Source: Bacteroidales bacterium | Lineage (GTDB): Bacteria > Bacteroidota > Bacteroidia > Bacteroidales > GCA-2748055 | Length of the DNA stretch: 64,000 bases | NCBI GenBank assembly: GCA_021738565.1 | Contig: JAIPBT010000015.1 | Coordinates: forward strand, 22,520-86,519 | Direction: 5' to 3' | In this document: in pieces, positions 56,332 to 64,000 of the stretch | Numbering within the stretch: position 1 is the first letter of the stretch | Layout: each line of letters begins with the position of its first letter | Translations under genes and position numbers: made by a program | Notes under the pieces: model-generated | What the model saw: only the letters and a program-made list of their open reading frames with translations | Databases searched by the model: none | What the model was told of the DNA's origin: nothing

Positions 56332-56348
56332 TTGGCACGAGTTTTGAA
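56332..56348 (+). promoter_or_regulatory. Sigma-54 (RpoN)-type promoter
   Basis: TTGGCACGAGTTTTGAA matches the consensus YTGGCACGrNNNTTGCW at 16 of 17 positions; the only difference is A for C in the -12 element. The expected start is about 12 bases downstream, near 56360, in front of a gene whose ATG (56394) is preceded by an AGGAGG, an unusually good Shine-Dalgarno for this phylum. Transcription would need an enhancer-binding activator. Confidence 0.6.
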
Positions 56349-56393
56349 TTGATTATACAAAAGATGTAAACAAAAGAAGCAGGAGGATTAATC

Positions 56394-57986
56394 ATGAAAA
56401 CTTTTACAATCATATTAGCAAGTTTGGCATTGGTGCTGACTTCCTGTGGGTCAGCTGGATACACAACATACAGTCAATACGATGATGTATATTACGATCC
56501 GGCCCAGGAACAACCAGTTGTTCCTGTAAATGCTGCAGTTACACCTGAAACTGCAATGAACACAAAATCCCTCGGAGAATCCGGGGATACACTGTATAGC
56601 GATGAATTATCCGATTATGAGCGTTACCGGCTGGAAATGGAGGGAGAGCTTGAGGGAGAAGGATATGAGACCGAAGGCAGCGAATCTGAATACCAGGAGG
56701 TATATGAGGAAGCTGGCGAAGAGCAACCGGTTGTGATCAATAACAATTACTATTACGATACGGATGATTACTATTATTCTTCCAGAATAAGGCGATTTTC
56801 TGATGAATTCTATGGTTGGGATTATTACGATCCTTATTATACCGATATGTATTTTTACACAGGATCACCGTTTCATTGGGGGATGAGCATAGGAATGGGT
56901 TATCCATATCACATGAATTATTCAGGCTTTTATGATCCTTACTGGGGTTATAACTACTATCCCTATTATAGCTGGAACCGTCCCTATTACAGCCCGTATT
57001 ATTCTCCATATTACGGGGGTTATTACAGCAGGTACGATTACTATCCAAGCTATTACCATTACGGGTATTACGACTATTACCACCGTACAGCATATTATCC
57101 GGGTTATTATTCAGGAGGCAGCAGGTACGACAGGTTTTACAACAGTCGATTGTCCAACAGGTCGACCTATGGTTACAGCAGTAGTATTACAAGCCGCTCC
57201 CAACAGAGAAAAACTGGTGCAATGGACAATGATCCGCGTTACAGGAGTAGGTCAGGTTCTGGAGCAACATCAGTATCCCGGACAGGAAAAAACAGTGATG
57301 TTGAGAACAAGACTGCTGTTGATCCAAGGTCAAATATAAACAGAACAAGTACTTCGGGATCCGTATCCAGGAGTTCTGACAGAAATACAACGACCACAAC
57401 AAGAAGCAGCTTGAACAGGACTGCATCAGAAAATGCAAGCAACAGCAGGAGTGACAATCGCAGTAACGGATCTACTGTTAATAAGAATACAACGCGAACG
57501 GTAAGGACCACAAGGCCTGCAAACAGTGAGGGTTCCAGGACACAATCATCAAGTCGTCCAAAGACATATACACCAAGTTATACGAAACCACGTACAAGTA
57601 AGAGAACGGTCACTACGACAAGACCTTCGAGCAGCAATTCTTCGCGCTCCTCTACAACCAGTCGCAGTACTTATTCGCGACCAGGTAATTCAAGCAGCAG
57701 CAGCTACAGCCGCTCAAACAGCAACTCCAGCCGGAGTAGTTCATACAGCCGTCCGAGTAGCACCAGCCGGAGTAGTTCATACAGCCGTCCGAGCAGTTCC
57801 AGCCGGAGCAGTTCCTATAGCCGTCCGAGCAGCTCCAGCAGAAGCAGCAGCAGTTACAGCCGTCCGAGCAGCTCCAGCAGAAGCAGCAGCAGTTACAGCC
57901 GATCGAGCAATAGCTCCAGTAGAAGCAGCAGCAGTTCCAGCCGATCAAGCAGTAGTTCCAGCAGAAGCAGTTCTTCAAGACGCTGA
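56394..57986 (+). CDS. Tyr-rich and Arg/Ser-rich low-complexity lipoprotein
   Basis: The 530-residue product starts with a lipoprotein signal (ALVLTSCGSAG), then an acidic stretch (residues about 75-115), then a Tyr/Pro/Gly-rich zone (about 120-250, e.g. PYYSPYYSPYYGGYYSRYDYYP), and finally 240 residues almost only of Ser, Arg, Thr and Asn. The last part is coded by tandem units such as SRPSSSSRSSS, repeated near 57720-57975. Such sequences suggest a surface protein that binds itself or acidic polymers, perhaps a matrix or spore-coat-like layer. I know no family. A sigma-54-type promoter and a true Shine-Dalgarno precede it; an OmpP1-like gene follows after 54 bases. Confidence 0.75.
   Translation: MKTFTIILASLALVLTSCGSAGYTTYSQYDDVYYDPAQEQPVVPVNAAVTPETAMNTKSLGESGDTLYSDELSDYERYRLEMEGELEGEGYETEGSESEYQEVYEEAGEEQPVVINNNYYYDTDDYYYSSRIRRFSDEFYGWDYYDPYYTDMYFYTGSPFHWGMSIGMGYPYHMNYSGFYDPYWGYNYYPYYSWNRPYYSPYYSPYYGGYYSRYDYYPSYYHYGYYDYYHRTAYYPGYYSGGSRYDRFYNSRLSNRSTYGYSSSITSRSQQRKTGAMDNDPRYRSRSGSGATSVSRTGKNSDVENKTAVDPRSNINRTSTSGSVSRSSDRNTTTTTRSSLNRTASENASNSRSDNRSNGSTVNKNTTRTVRTTRPANSEGSRTQSSSRPKTYTPSYTKPRTSKRTVTTTRPSSSNSSRSSTTSRSTYSRPGNSSSSSYSRSNSNSSRSSSYSRPSSTSRSSSYSRPSSSSRSSSYSRPSSSSRSSSSYSRPSSSSRSSSSYSRSSNSSSRSSSSSSRSSSSSSRSSSSRR
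57700..57975 (+). repeat. Degenerate tandem repeat encoding Arg/Ser runs
   Basis: A 39-base unit of the form AGCCGTCCGAGCAGCTCC plus AGCAGAAGC and AGCAGCAGTTAC is repeated directly near 57818-57896, and shorter variants of the AGC/TCC pattern run from 57700 to 57975. It lies in frame within the Tyr/Arg-Ser lipoprotein gene. Frames on both strands here are open only because of the repeat. Confidence 0.8.
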
Positions 57987-58040
57987 TGCAGACTGTAGAT
58001 CAGGTTTGATCCTTCTGTTTTTATAAAATAATAGTCAGAA

Positions 58041-59522
58041 ATGAAAACACGATATTACACAGTGATAACAGGGCTGATCATTGCATTCGCATTGAATGCA
58101 CAGGATCAGACACAGGCATTCAGGTATTCTCAGTTCTACCCGGTGGGAACCGCCAGGTATGCATCCATGGGTGGTGCATTTGGTGCAATTGGGGCTGATT
58201 TTACAGCGGCTTCGCAGAATCCTGCAGGACTGGGTTTATTTAGGAATTCAGAATTTACATTTACACCTTCATATATTATCAATAACACAACATCAGATTA
58301 CCTCGGTCAAAAGAGTACCGATATTGCTGCGAACATGAGTATAGCAAATTTGGGGTTGGTCACAACCATAGAAAGGGATAGCTGGAAAAATGGGGGATTG
58401 ATGAATGTAACCCTGGGATTCGGATACAATGCGTTGAATAATTTTCATAGCACTACTTTGATGCAGGGGGTCAATAACAATTCATCCCTGCTTGATAATT
58501 TTACCTGGAATGCAAATAATAACACTGAGCTAGATATATTTTATGAAGATCTGGCACATGAGCTTGCATTGATGCCGCTGGATACAATCGATGACAAGTA
58601 CTGGCATTACCTTGAGCCTTATGACGCTATTGATTTTGATGGATATGGCCAGGAGCAGACACGAATCATCGAAAAAAGAGGATACACAGGTGAATATGTA
58701 TTTTCCGGTGCACTGAATCTCGATCACAAGCTCTATATCGGTGGAACAATGGGAATCCATGTTGTACGGTTCTATGAGGACATATATCACGAAGAGTTTG
58801 ATTTTAATGACCTGGAACCGGATTTTGATGCTTTCAGTTTCGTGGAATACAATTCTACCAGGGGATATGGATACGTATTTAAGCTCGGACTGATATACAA
58901 ACCAATTCACATGCTCAGGTTGGGGGCAGCTTTCCACAGACCGGTCGTTTACAATCTGACGGATGATAAATTTACAGATCTCAATACCTACTGGAATTCC
59001 AATGCAGGTATCAGTGATGGCTATGTTTCCTCTGGTATGTTTTCAAAGAAATATACACTCAGAACACCATTCAGGGCTTCAGCGAGTGCTGCCCTGTTGC
59101 TTGGCAAGATCGGTCTTCTATCGGCAGAATATGAATACGTGGATTATTCCATGTCTGATCTGAACAGCCCGGGATACAGGTTTTCTGCTGAAAATATTAC
59201 CATATCGCGTGATTTTACAGCCGCGCACAATGTAAAATCGGGATTTGAATTGCGGTTCAATCCTGTTTATGTCAGGGGAGGATTCCAGTATTATATGAAT
59301 CCATTTGCTGATAAACGAAACGGTTCTGATATATTTGTTTACAGCGGTGGACTTGGTTTTCGTTTCAACCAGACTTTTGTGGACCTGTCATATTCTATGA
59401 TGACCAAAAGCGAGTTGTACGGTCTGTATCATTACGCTCCGGAATTTGAGGATGGGTTTGAGAAATCATACAACAGCTACCGGAGATCAAACATAATGGT
59501 AACGCTGGGGTATAATTTATGA
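58041..59522 (+). CDS. OmpP1/FadL-like outer-membrane porin
   Basis: The 493-residue protein has a signal peptide (to about residue 19, FALNAQDQ) and the OmpP1/FadL N-terminal stretch GTARYASMGGAFGAIGADFTAASQNPAGLGLFRNSEFTFTPSY, followed by alternating beta-strands to a C-terminal aromatic (VTLGYNL). FadL-type channels carry hydrophobic substrates such as long-chain fatty acids. In Bacteroidota many are described only as outer membrane proteins. It follows the low-complexity lipoprotein by 54 bases and is probably expressed with it from the sigma-54-type promoter. Confidence 0.8.
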   Translation: MKTRYYTVITGLIIAFALNAQDQTQAFRYSQFYPVGTARYASMGGAFGAIGADFTAASQNPAGLGLFRNSEFTFTPSYIINNTTSDYLGQKSTDIAANMSIANLGLVTTIERDSWKNGGLMNVTLGFGYNALNNFHSTTLMQGVNNNSSLLDNFTWNANNNTELDIFYEDLAHELALMPLDTIDDKYWHYLEPYDAIDFDGYGQEQTRIIEKRGYTGEYVFSGALNLDHKLYIGGTMGIHVVRFYEDIYHEEFDFNDLEPDFDAFSFVEYNSTRGYGYVFKLGLIYKPIHMLRLGAAFHRPVVYNLTDDKFTDLNTYWNSNAGISDGYVSSGMFSKKYTLRTPFRASASAALLLGKIGLLSAEYEYVDYSMSDLNSPGYRFSAENITISRDFTAAHNVKSGFELRFNPVYVRGGFQYYMNPFADKRNGSDIFVYSGGLGFRFNQTFVDLSYSMMTKSELYGLYHYAPEFEDGFEKSYNSYRRSNIMVTLGYNL

Positions 59523-59544
59523 TTTGGTTATCCGGTTTTCCTTT

Positions 59545-60180
59545 TTAACTATTTTTTGTTAAACTTTTCGCCAGTATTGATGCGGCGTTAGGTCCCTCAT
59601 TGAAAAGTAGATCAAGTATGCTAAGGTCAGGAAAAAATCCATGCCTTTCCATAAATACCTGGTGGTATTCAGCAGGATTGAAAGTACAGTTAGCATGAAC
59701 AAATGGTTTCTTGGGATGCATGGTCTCCCTCAAATCAATATCCGGCGGAACGCGCTCAAATCTCTCACTAACAATAATACTCCTTCTCCATCCCAGCAGA
59801 TCAAGCGTGGAAGTGATCAATTCCAGGTTGAGGTCTGCCAGGAAAGCATATTTTTTTTTGTAGAACTTGTTAAAGGTATCTGTCATAAATTCAAAGAAAG
59901 GTGCTGATGCATAAGATGAAACTATGCTTTTCCAGTGATTCAGATGCCAGTGGGCGCTGTAATCAATCCTGATGTCCTTCATTTTTATTTTGCTGCCGTG
60001 ATTTTTAATCACAGGAATGGAAAGGGTAAGCGGACCGTTGGCTCCCATTATTTTGCAACGATTCCTGTAAGTCTGCTTTGTATAATGATCGAATACCTCA
60101 ACGACCAGGTCTTGCTTAAAATTCTGAATGATAGAATAGTATGAAATCGTAGCGTTGTAAAAGCAGGGTAAAAGTAACAT
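59545..60180 (-). CDS. WbqC family protein
   Basis: The 211-residue protein belongs to the WbqC family, found in O-antigen clusters and in a conserved place behind lepB in Bacteroidota. Typical parts are LPCFYNATISYYSIIQNFKQ, RNRCKIMGANGPLTLSIPV, HWKSIVSSYASAPFFEFM and the tail DLLFNEGPNAASIL. The catalytic role is not settled; a transferase in nucleotide-sugar or polysaccharide chemistry is often supposed. It sits 14 bases behind lepB on the same strand. Confidence 0.85.
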   Translation of the reverse strand: MLLLPCFYNATISYYSIIQNFKQDLVVEVFDHYTKQTYRNRCKIMGANGPLTLSIPVIKNHGSKIKMKDIRIDYSAHWHLNHWKSIVSSYASAPFFEFMTDTFNKFYKKKYAFLADLNLELITSTLDLLGWRRSIIVSERFERVPPDIDLRETMHPKKPFVHANCTFNPAEYHQVFMERHGFFPDLSILDLLFNEGPNAASILAKSLTKNS

Positions 60181-60194
60181 GAATGCTGTACTTT

Positions 60195-61604
60195 TTATCT
60201 GTCGCTTCTCACTATTTTAAATAACCTGTTCCACCGTATACCTCCATATTCTTTATCCACGCTGAGCCAGATGATCCGTGGCTTGCCTATAATATGATTT
60301 TCAGGAACAAATCCCCAGAATCTTGAATCTGCTGAATTATGCCGGTTATCACCCATCATGAAATAATAATTCATTTTGAATGTATAGCGTTTTGCAGGTT
60401 GCCCGTTAATGTATATTGTACTGTCAGCAACCATGAGATCATTTCCTTCATAAGCTCCAATGATCCTTTTATATACCGGAAGTTTTTCCAGTGTGAGATC
60501 TACAGTGGTTCCTTTTTCCGGTATGGTAAGCGGACCAAAGTATTCGGCATTCCATGGATAATTTTCAGAATGGGGGAAGGTCCTTCTGTCGTAATCGCCG
60601 GGACTGTATCTTTTAAATGACCTTACGCTGATGATCCCTGGCATTTCAGACAATCTTCCTGCATGTTCGGTGGTCAGGGCAAAAAGGTAATTTGGATTGT
60701 TCCTGACATCAACCGATTGCTTTGAGACACCAAATTGCTCGACAGTTTTGGGATTAATCGGTGTGCCATCAGTAGTGATTCTGTATAATTGCTGAATTCC
60801 CTCATAACCCTTTTGCTTTTTACCGTTCACGTATACCATGTTGGCCTTTACTTCAAGCACATCTCCGGGAATGGCCACACACCGTTTGATATAGTTATCT
60901 CTCCTATCAACAGGTCTGGTCTCTACATCATAAAACTTGTGGATATGTTTTCTTGCATAATTCCTGTATATGGAAAAAGGCAATTCCCTGTTGTTTTCAG
61001 ACTTGTCACGTTGCATCAGGTTGTAGGCCTCTTCGCGGATGAGATCATAGTAATCGAAATTGCCTTTGGCATATTTCCGGTGATCGGATGGCTCAAGCGC
61101 CACAGTGTCTGATGCGGGAAAATTGAATACGACTATGTCATCCCGTTCAACGTCGCTGAAACCTTTCATCCTTTTATATGGTCTTTTTATCCATTCAAGG
61201 TATGTTTTCTTGTTCATTACCGTATTTGGTATAAAAGGAATGGATAAGGGAGTCATCGGAGATCTTGGACCATAAGCGGTCTTGCTCACGTAAAGATGGT
61301 CCCCGACCAGCAATGTTGCTTCCATGGAAGGAGTAGGTATCTTGTAATTCTGAAAAAGAAACAGGTTGATAATGGAAACTGCCACAACAGCAAATATTAA
61401 TGCATCAAGCCATTCGACAAGAACATGATTCTTTTTGTTCCTTTTTTTCCAGAATGACCAGTTGACCTTTTTGGAAACATATATGTCAAAAATGATTGGC
61501 AATCCAAAAAGGAACCAATAATTTCCGAGCCAGATTACAAACAGAATATATACTGCGGCTGCCAGTCCGAATCGAAAATATTTATTATTAATGATCTTTT
61601 TCAT
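60195..61604 (-). CDS. lepB: Signal peptidase I, paralogue 1
   Basis: Type I signal peptidase that removes signal peptides of exported proteins. The serine-lysine dyad is S93 in [11 protein letters not shown] and K240 in [16 protein letters not shown], followed by [20 protein letters not shown]. Two N-terminal membrane helices and one before the active site are seen. At 469 residues it is longer than E. coli LepB because of inserted segments between the catalytic boxes, as in other Bacteroidota. It is the third gene of dapB-lepB-lepB-wbqC, 7 bases after the other paralogue. Confidence 0.93.
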   Translation of the reverse strand: MKKIINNKYFRFGLAAAVYILFVIWLGNYWFLFGLPIIFDIYVSKKVNWSFWKKRNKKNHVLVEWLDALIFAVVAVSIINLFLFQNYKIPTPSMEATLLVGDHLYVSKTAYGPRSPMTPLSIPFIPNTVMNKKTYLEWIKRPYKRMKGFSDVERDDIVVFNFPASDTVALEPSDHRKYAKGNFDYYDLIREEAYNLMQRDKSENNRELPFSIYRNYARKHIHKFYDVETRPVDRRDNYIKRCVAIPGDVLEVKANMVYVNGKKQKGYEGIQQLYRITTDGTPINPKTVEQFGVSKQSVDVRNNPNYLFALTTEHAGRLSEMPGIISVRSFKRYSPGDYDRRTFPHSENYPWNAEYFGPLTIPEKGTTVDLTLEKLPVYKRIIGAYEGNDLMVADSTIYINGQPAKRYTFKMNYYFMMGDNRHNSADSRFWGFVPENHIIGKPRIIWLSVDKEYGGIRWNRLFKIVRSDR

Positions 61605-61611
61605 CCATCGA

Positions 61612-62931
61612 TTATTTAATGCGCCTAAAGATACGGTCTTTTCTTAAACCCTCAAGAAAAGATTGATTGGGATCAGCAGAAATCAATATCGCTACCGCTT
61701 TGCCTAAAAGGTGGTCCTCTGGGACGAAGCCCCAGTGACGGGAATCTGCCGAATTATGCCTGTTGTCTCCCAGCACAAAATAGTAATCCATGTTAAAAGT
61801 GAAATTCGATGTTTCTGCTCCATTTATGAAATAGTGGCCCTCTTTCACTTCGAGCAGTTCGCCCTCATAGGCTCTTATAGCTCTTTGGTAAATCGGAACA
61901 GTTTTCTGGTTCAGTTCAATTGTCATTCCCCTACTGGGAATAACGACAGGTCCGAAAAGGTCATTTGTCCAGTTGTACATGATGTTGTGCGGAAATATTT
62001 CCGGGTTATGGAATGACAAAACAGGTTCTATGAATCTCTGCACACTTCTTACATTTTCTGTGTTCTGTAATTTTTGCGACTGTTGAATTGTCATGTGCAT
62101 AACGTGCAAGGAGGTTGAAGGATTATATGTACACTCATTTTTATTGATACCGAGCGAATCCAGCAGATCGTCCTGCAATCTGAACTCCCTGGTTTTTACA
62201 TAGAATTTGAATTTCTGTTCCGGAAGAAATTCTACCATCTGTTCATTAATATATACCCTTCCGTTCCAAATTCTTATGGTATCACCGGGAAGTCCGATAC
62301 ATCTTTTTATGTAATTGTCTCTTCGGTCAACCGGGTGGGTCATGATGTCAAAATGATCATGAATATATTGGCGGCCGTATTGCCTGATCATCGAATAGTA
62401 ATTCTGACCAGGGTATTGAACCAGCATGGTATCCCCTCTCGGAAAGGAGAAAACGATCACATCTCCTCTTTTCACCTTTGAAAATCCTTTCAGCCTTTTG
62501 TATGGCATCACTAATTTTTCAGAATATGTTTTTCTCCCACCTGACAGGTAATTGGGAAACAGAGGTATGCTTAGGGGCGTATTTGGAAGTTTCGGACCAT
62601 AGGAAAGCTTGCTTACAAAAATGTAATCGCCGGCTTTAAGGCTGCCTTCCATAGATGGGGTCGGAATCTTATAGGCTTCAATGAACAGGACTTTTATTGC
62701 CACGGATATGACAACAGCGGCCAATAGGTAACAAAACCATTCGATGCTTTTTCTGTAAGGCCGCGGTAATCTGTAGCGTTTCAGACCCCGTTCAATGAAT
62801 TTTGTGTAATATACATCGAATATCACAATATTAAGGAGCAGCAACCAGTAAGCCCTTGTCCAGATGACAAGCAAAGTCCAGGCACTCAGTGCAAGCAGGA
62901 ATTTTGTAATTTTTTTCCCGGGCAGGATCAT
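61612..62931 (-). CDS. lepB: Signal peptidase I, paralogue 2
   Basis: Second type I signal peptidase, 439 residues, directly in front of its paralogue. The dyad S93 in [15 protein letters not shown] and K209 in [16 protein letters not shown] is intact, as is [22 protein letters not shown]. The first 70 residues and the central insertion differ strongly between the two copies while the active-site boxes are nearly the same, which points to an old tandem duplication with divided roles. It begins 3 bases after dapB. Confidence 0.93.
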   Translation of the reverse strand: MILPGKKITKFLLALSAWTLLVIWTRAYWLLLLNIVIFDVYYTKFIERGLKRYRLPRPYRKSIEWFCYLLAAVVISVAIKVLFIEAYKIPTPSMEGSLKAGDYIFVSKLSYGPKLPNTPLSIPLFPNYLSGGRKTYSEKLVMPYKRLKGFSKVKRGDVIVFSFPRGDTMLVQYPGQNYYSMIRQYGRQYIHDHFDIMTHPVDRRDNYIKRCIGLPGDTIRIWNGRVYINEQMVEFLPEQKFKFYVKTREFRLQDDLLDSLGINKNECTYNPSTSLHVMHMTIQQSQKLQNTENVRSVQRFIEPVLSFHNPEIFPHNIMYNWTNDLFGPVVIPSRGMTIELNQKTVPIYQRAIRAYEGELLEVKEGHYFINGAETSNFTFNMDYYFVLGDNRHNSADSRHWGFVPEDHLLGKAVAILISADPNQSFLEGLRKDRIFRRIK

Positions 62932-62934
62932 GGG

Positions 62935-63648
62935 TCAGAGGTTGAGCATATCTTTCATGCTGTGAATACCCTTTTTATCCTTCAGGTATTCTGCTGCCAT
63001 TATCGCACCGGTGGCAAAACCCTTTCTCGATTTGGCATTGTGTTCAATGGCAATAGTATCAACATCCGATTCATAGGATATGCGGTGGTAACCATTCACT
63101 TCTCCTTCCCTGATGGCCTCAATTCTGATTTTGTCACTTTCGTTGGGATCAAGTGTCCATCCCGTTTTATCAGGGATGCCGGCTGTGATCTGGTCTGCCA
63201 TTGTAATGGCAGTTCCGCTGGGGGCATCGAGTTTGTGTACATGATGGATCTCTTTCATTGAAACTTCATACCGGGGAAACCTGCTCATTATTTTTGCCAT
63301 ATGAGTGTTCAGGGCAAAAAGAATGTTGACACCGATGCTGAAATTTGATGCATAGAACAAGCTGCCCCCCTGCCTGTTGCAAATGTCAACAACCTTGTCC
63401 CATTTGTCCAGCCACCCGGTAGTTCCGGAGACCACCGGAGTTTTGTTTTCCAGACATGTCATGATGTTTCGAAAGGCAGCTTCCGGGGATGAAAACTCCA
63501 TGGCAACATCCACCTTACCAAGGTTTTGCTTGTTGAGGTCATTGAAATTATCAATATCAATTACCAGTGATATATTATGTCCACGTGCACCGGCAACCGC
63601 TTCAATTTCCCTGCCCATTTTTCCATAACCAATAATAGCAATATTCAT
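62935..63648 (-). CDS. dapB: 4-hydroxy-tetrahydrodipicolinate reductase
   Basis: DapB reduces hydroxytetrahydrodipicolinate with NAD(P)H in lysine and diaminopimelate synthesis. The Rossmann motif IAIIGYGKMGREIE starts the chain, GTTGWLDKW lies near 79-87, and the family stretch HHVHKLDAPSGTAITMAD holds the catalytic His and Lys. The 237-residue length fits the short Bacteroidota form. An element of the TAGTG family begins 11 bases upstream of its start. In related genomes parA, parB and a DUF5683 gene usually precede dapB; here an insertion sequence lies in that place. Confidence 0.94.
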   Translation of the reverse strand: MNIAIIGYGKMGREIEAVAGARGHNISLVIDIDNFNDLNKQNLGKVDVAMEFSSPEAAFRNIMTCLENKTPVVSGTTGWLDKWDKVVDICNRQGGSLFYASNFSIGVNILFALNTHMAKIMSRFPRYEVSMKEIHHVHKLDAPSGTAITMADQITAGIPDKTGWTLDPNESDKIRIEAIREGEVNGYHRISYESDVDTIAIEHNAKSRKGFATGAIMAAEYLKDKKGIHSMKDMLNL

Positions 63649-63659
63649 AATCCATTAGT

Positions 63660-63877
63660 TAGTGCTTGCAAGAAAACGCCAATAGTTGCGTTATGCTCGA
63701 CTTCAAAACAGTCATCCCGATAATATATCGGGACTCCTGTTTATCTGTCATACGCCACCGCTAAAGCTATGGCGGCACGCGGTCGGTCCTGATAACTATC
63801 GGGATGCTCTTGTCGCTTTCTTATCAAGCACAGTTAAATAATATTAGTTTTCTTTCTGACATTATGGACAGACACTA
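63660..63877 (-). mobile_element. 218-base non-autonomous element upstream of dapB
   Basis: Read on the minus strand it starts TAGTGTCTGTCCATAATGTC (63877 downward), continues into the block shared with the 7660 copy (ACTAATATTATTT and GACAAGAGCATCCCGA), and ends TTGCAAGCACTA at 63660. It has inner inverted repeats, for example CCCGATA with TATCGGG near 63716-63732. Its outer TA at 63876-63877 is shared with the end of the neighbouring IS630-like element. It has no coding capacity. Confidence 0.7.
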
Positions 63878-63885
63878 GTGTCATG

Positions 63886-64000
63886 TCAATCATGAATTGA
63901 CGGATATAGTCTATACAGTTTTACTCTTGCCTGATCAGTTGTGAACTGCCACTTTATCTTTGCTTTTTTGTTGTTTCTGTGATTTTGCCATGCCCTGACT
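63886..64000 (-). CDS. IS630-like transposase, 3' end only (cut by the window edge)
   Basis: A frame entering from the right edge on the minus strand ends in TGA at 63888-63886. Its last 37 residues include RAWQNHRNNKKAKIKWQF and TTDQARVKLYRLYPSI. The pattern RN...KWQFTT.DAR.KL.RLYP is one I know from the C-terminus of IS630/Tc1-type transposases. The element's own end at 63876 reads TAGTGTCATGTCAAT, resembling the ends of the small elements in this window and flanked by TA, the target of IS630. The rest of the gene is outside the window. Confidence 0.6.
   Translation of the reverse strand, partial: VRAWQNHRNNKKAKIKWQFTTDQARVKLYRLYPSIHD

Noticed and set aside
57700..57975. Possible CRISPR array
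   Set aside because: Repeats are in-frame codon repeats without unique spacers of regular length, and no cas genes are present.
57526..58026. 166-codon Arg/Ala/Val-rich plus frame and a 108-codon Cys/Trp-rich minus frame in the same place
   Set aside because: Both arise from reading the Arg/Ser codon repeats in other frames; neither has a start context or family features.

Overview
The window reads as chromosomal DNA of a member of the Bacteroidota, most likely an environmental Bacteroidales/Marinilabiliales-like lineage. This rests on several signs: a type B type-IX-secretion C-terminal domain (gliding-motility/CHU_C type), a BT_3928-type DoxX protein, the DAHP synthase/chorismate mutase fusion typical of the phylum, the dapB-lepB-lepB-wbqC gene order, promoters of the TTG...TAnnTTTG kind, a general lack of Shine-Dalgarno sequences, and many SPI/SPII-exported proteins of unknown function. 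Base composition is moderate and AT-rich between genes. I found no rRNA, tRNA, CRISPR array or prophage.

Layout. 1-7.1 kb (+): gcvT, a ComB-family gene, then serC-serA-DUF1015-yggS-dihydroorotate-dehydrogenase-like, a serine/PLP-centred operon. 7.1-12.1 kb (-): a HEAT-like protein, a TPR protein and a large type-IX-sorted FN3 protein, plus a DUF6702 protein. 12.3-19.2 kb (+): HupE/UreJ-like membrane protein, xerD, ppdK, pckA, plsY. 19.2-20.9 kb (-): folP-cdaA. 21.0-29.6 kb (+): tmk, BT_3928-like protein, lone oligopeptide-type permease, tpiA, and a 1489-residue exported protein of unknown function. 29.6-37.8 kb: metallophosphoesterase, rsmE, ECF sigma factor, uvrA, small exported proteins, nth. 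38.0-43.6 kb (+): a complete transcription unit for aromatic amino acids (pheA, DAHP synthase/chorismate mutase, aroB, aroD, aroC, tyrA). 43.6-49.4 kb (-): tilS, peroxiredoxin, M49-like peptidase, proS. 49.5-59.5 kb: methyltransferase-like protein, sulfatase, 7TM-DISM/SpoIIE phosphatase, a secreted laminin-G-like/beta-propeller protein, a Tyr-rich and Arg/Ser-rich lipoprotein, and an OmpP1/FadL-like porin. 59.5-63.6 kb (-): dapB, two tandem signal peptidases I, wbqC. The right edge enters an IS630-like transposase gene.

Most notable. (1) The leader of the aromatic operon (38013-38135) encodes a 15-residue peptide, seven residues of which are Phe or Tyr, followed by two mutually exclusive hairpins, the second a clear intrinsic terminator. 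This is the full architecture of ribosome-mediated transcription attenuation, controlling a six-gene aromatic operon in a Bacteroidota genome. (2) A family of small non-autonomous elements with TAGTG...CACTA ends and a TA target is scattered through intergenic DNA. In four cases the element end itself supplies the TAG stop codon of the adjoining gene. One copy abuts an IS630-like transposase gene that has similar ends and is a candidate source of mobility. (3) A sigma-54-type promoter precedes the unusual low-complexity lipoprotein at 56.4 kb.
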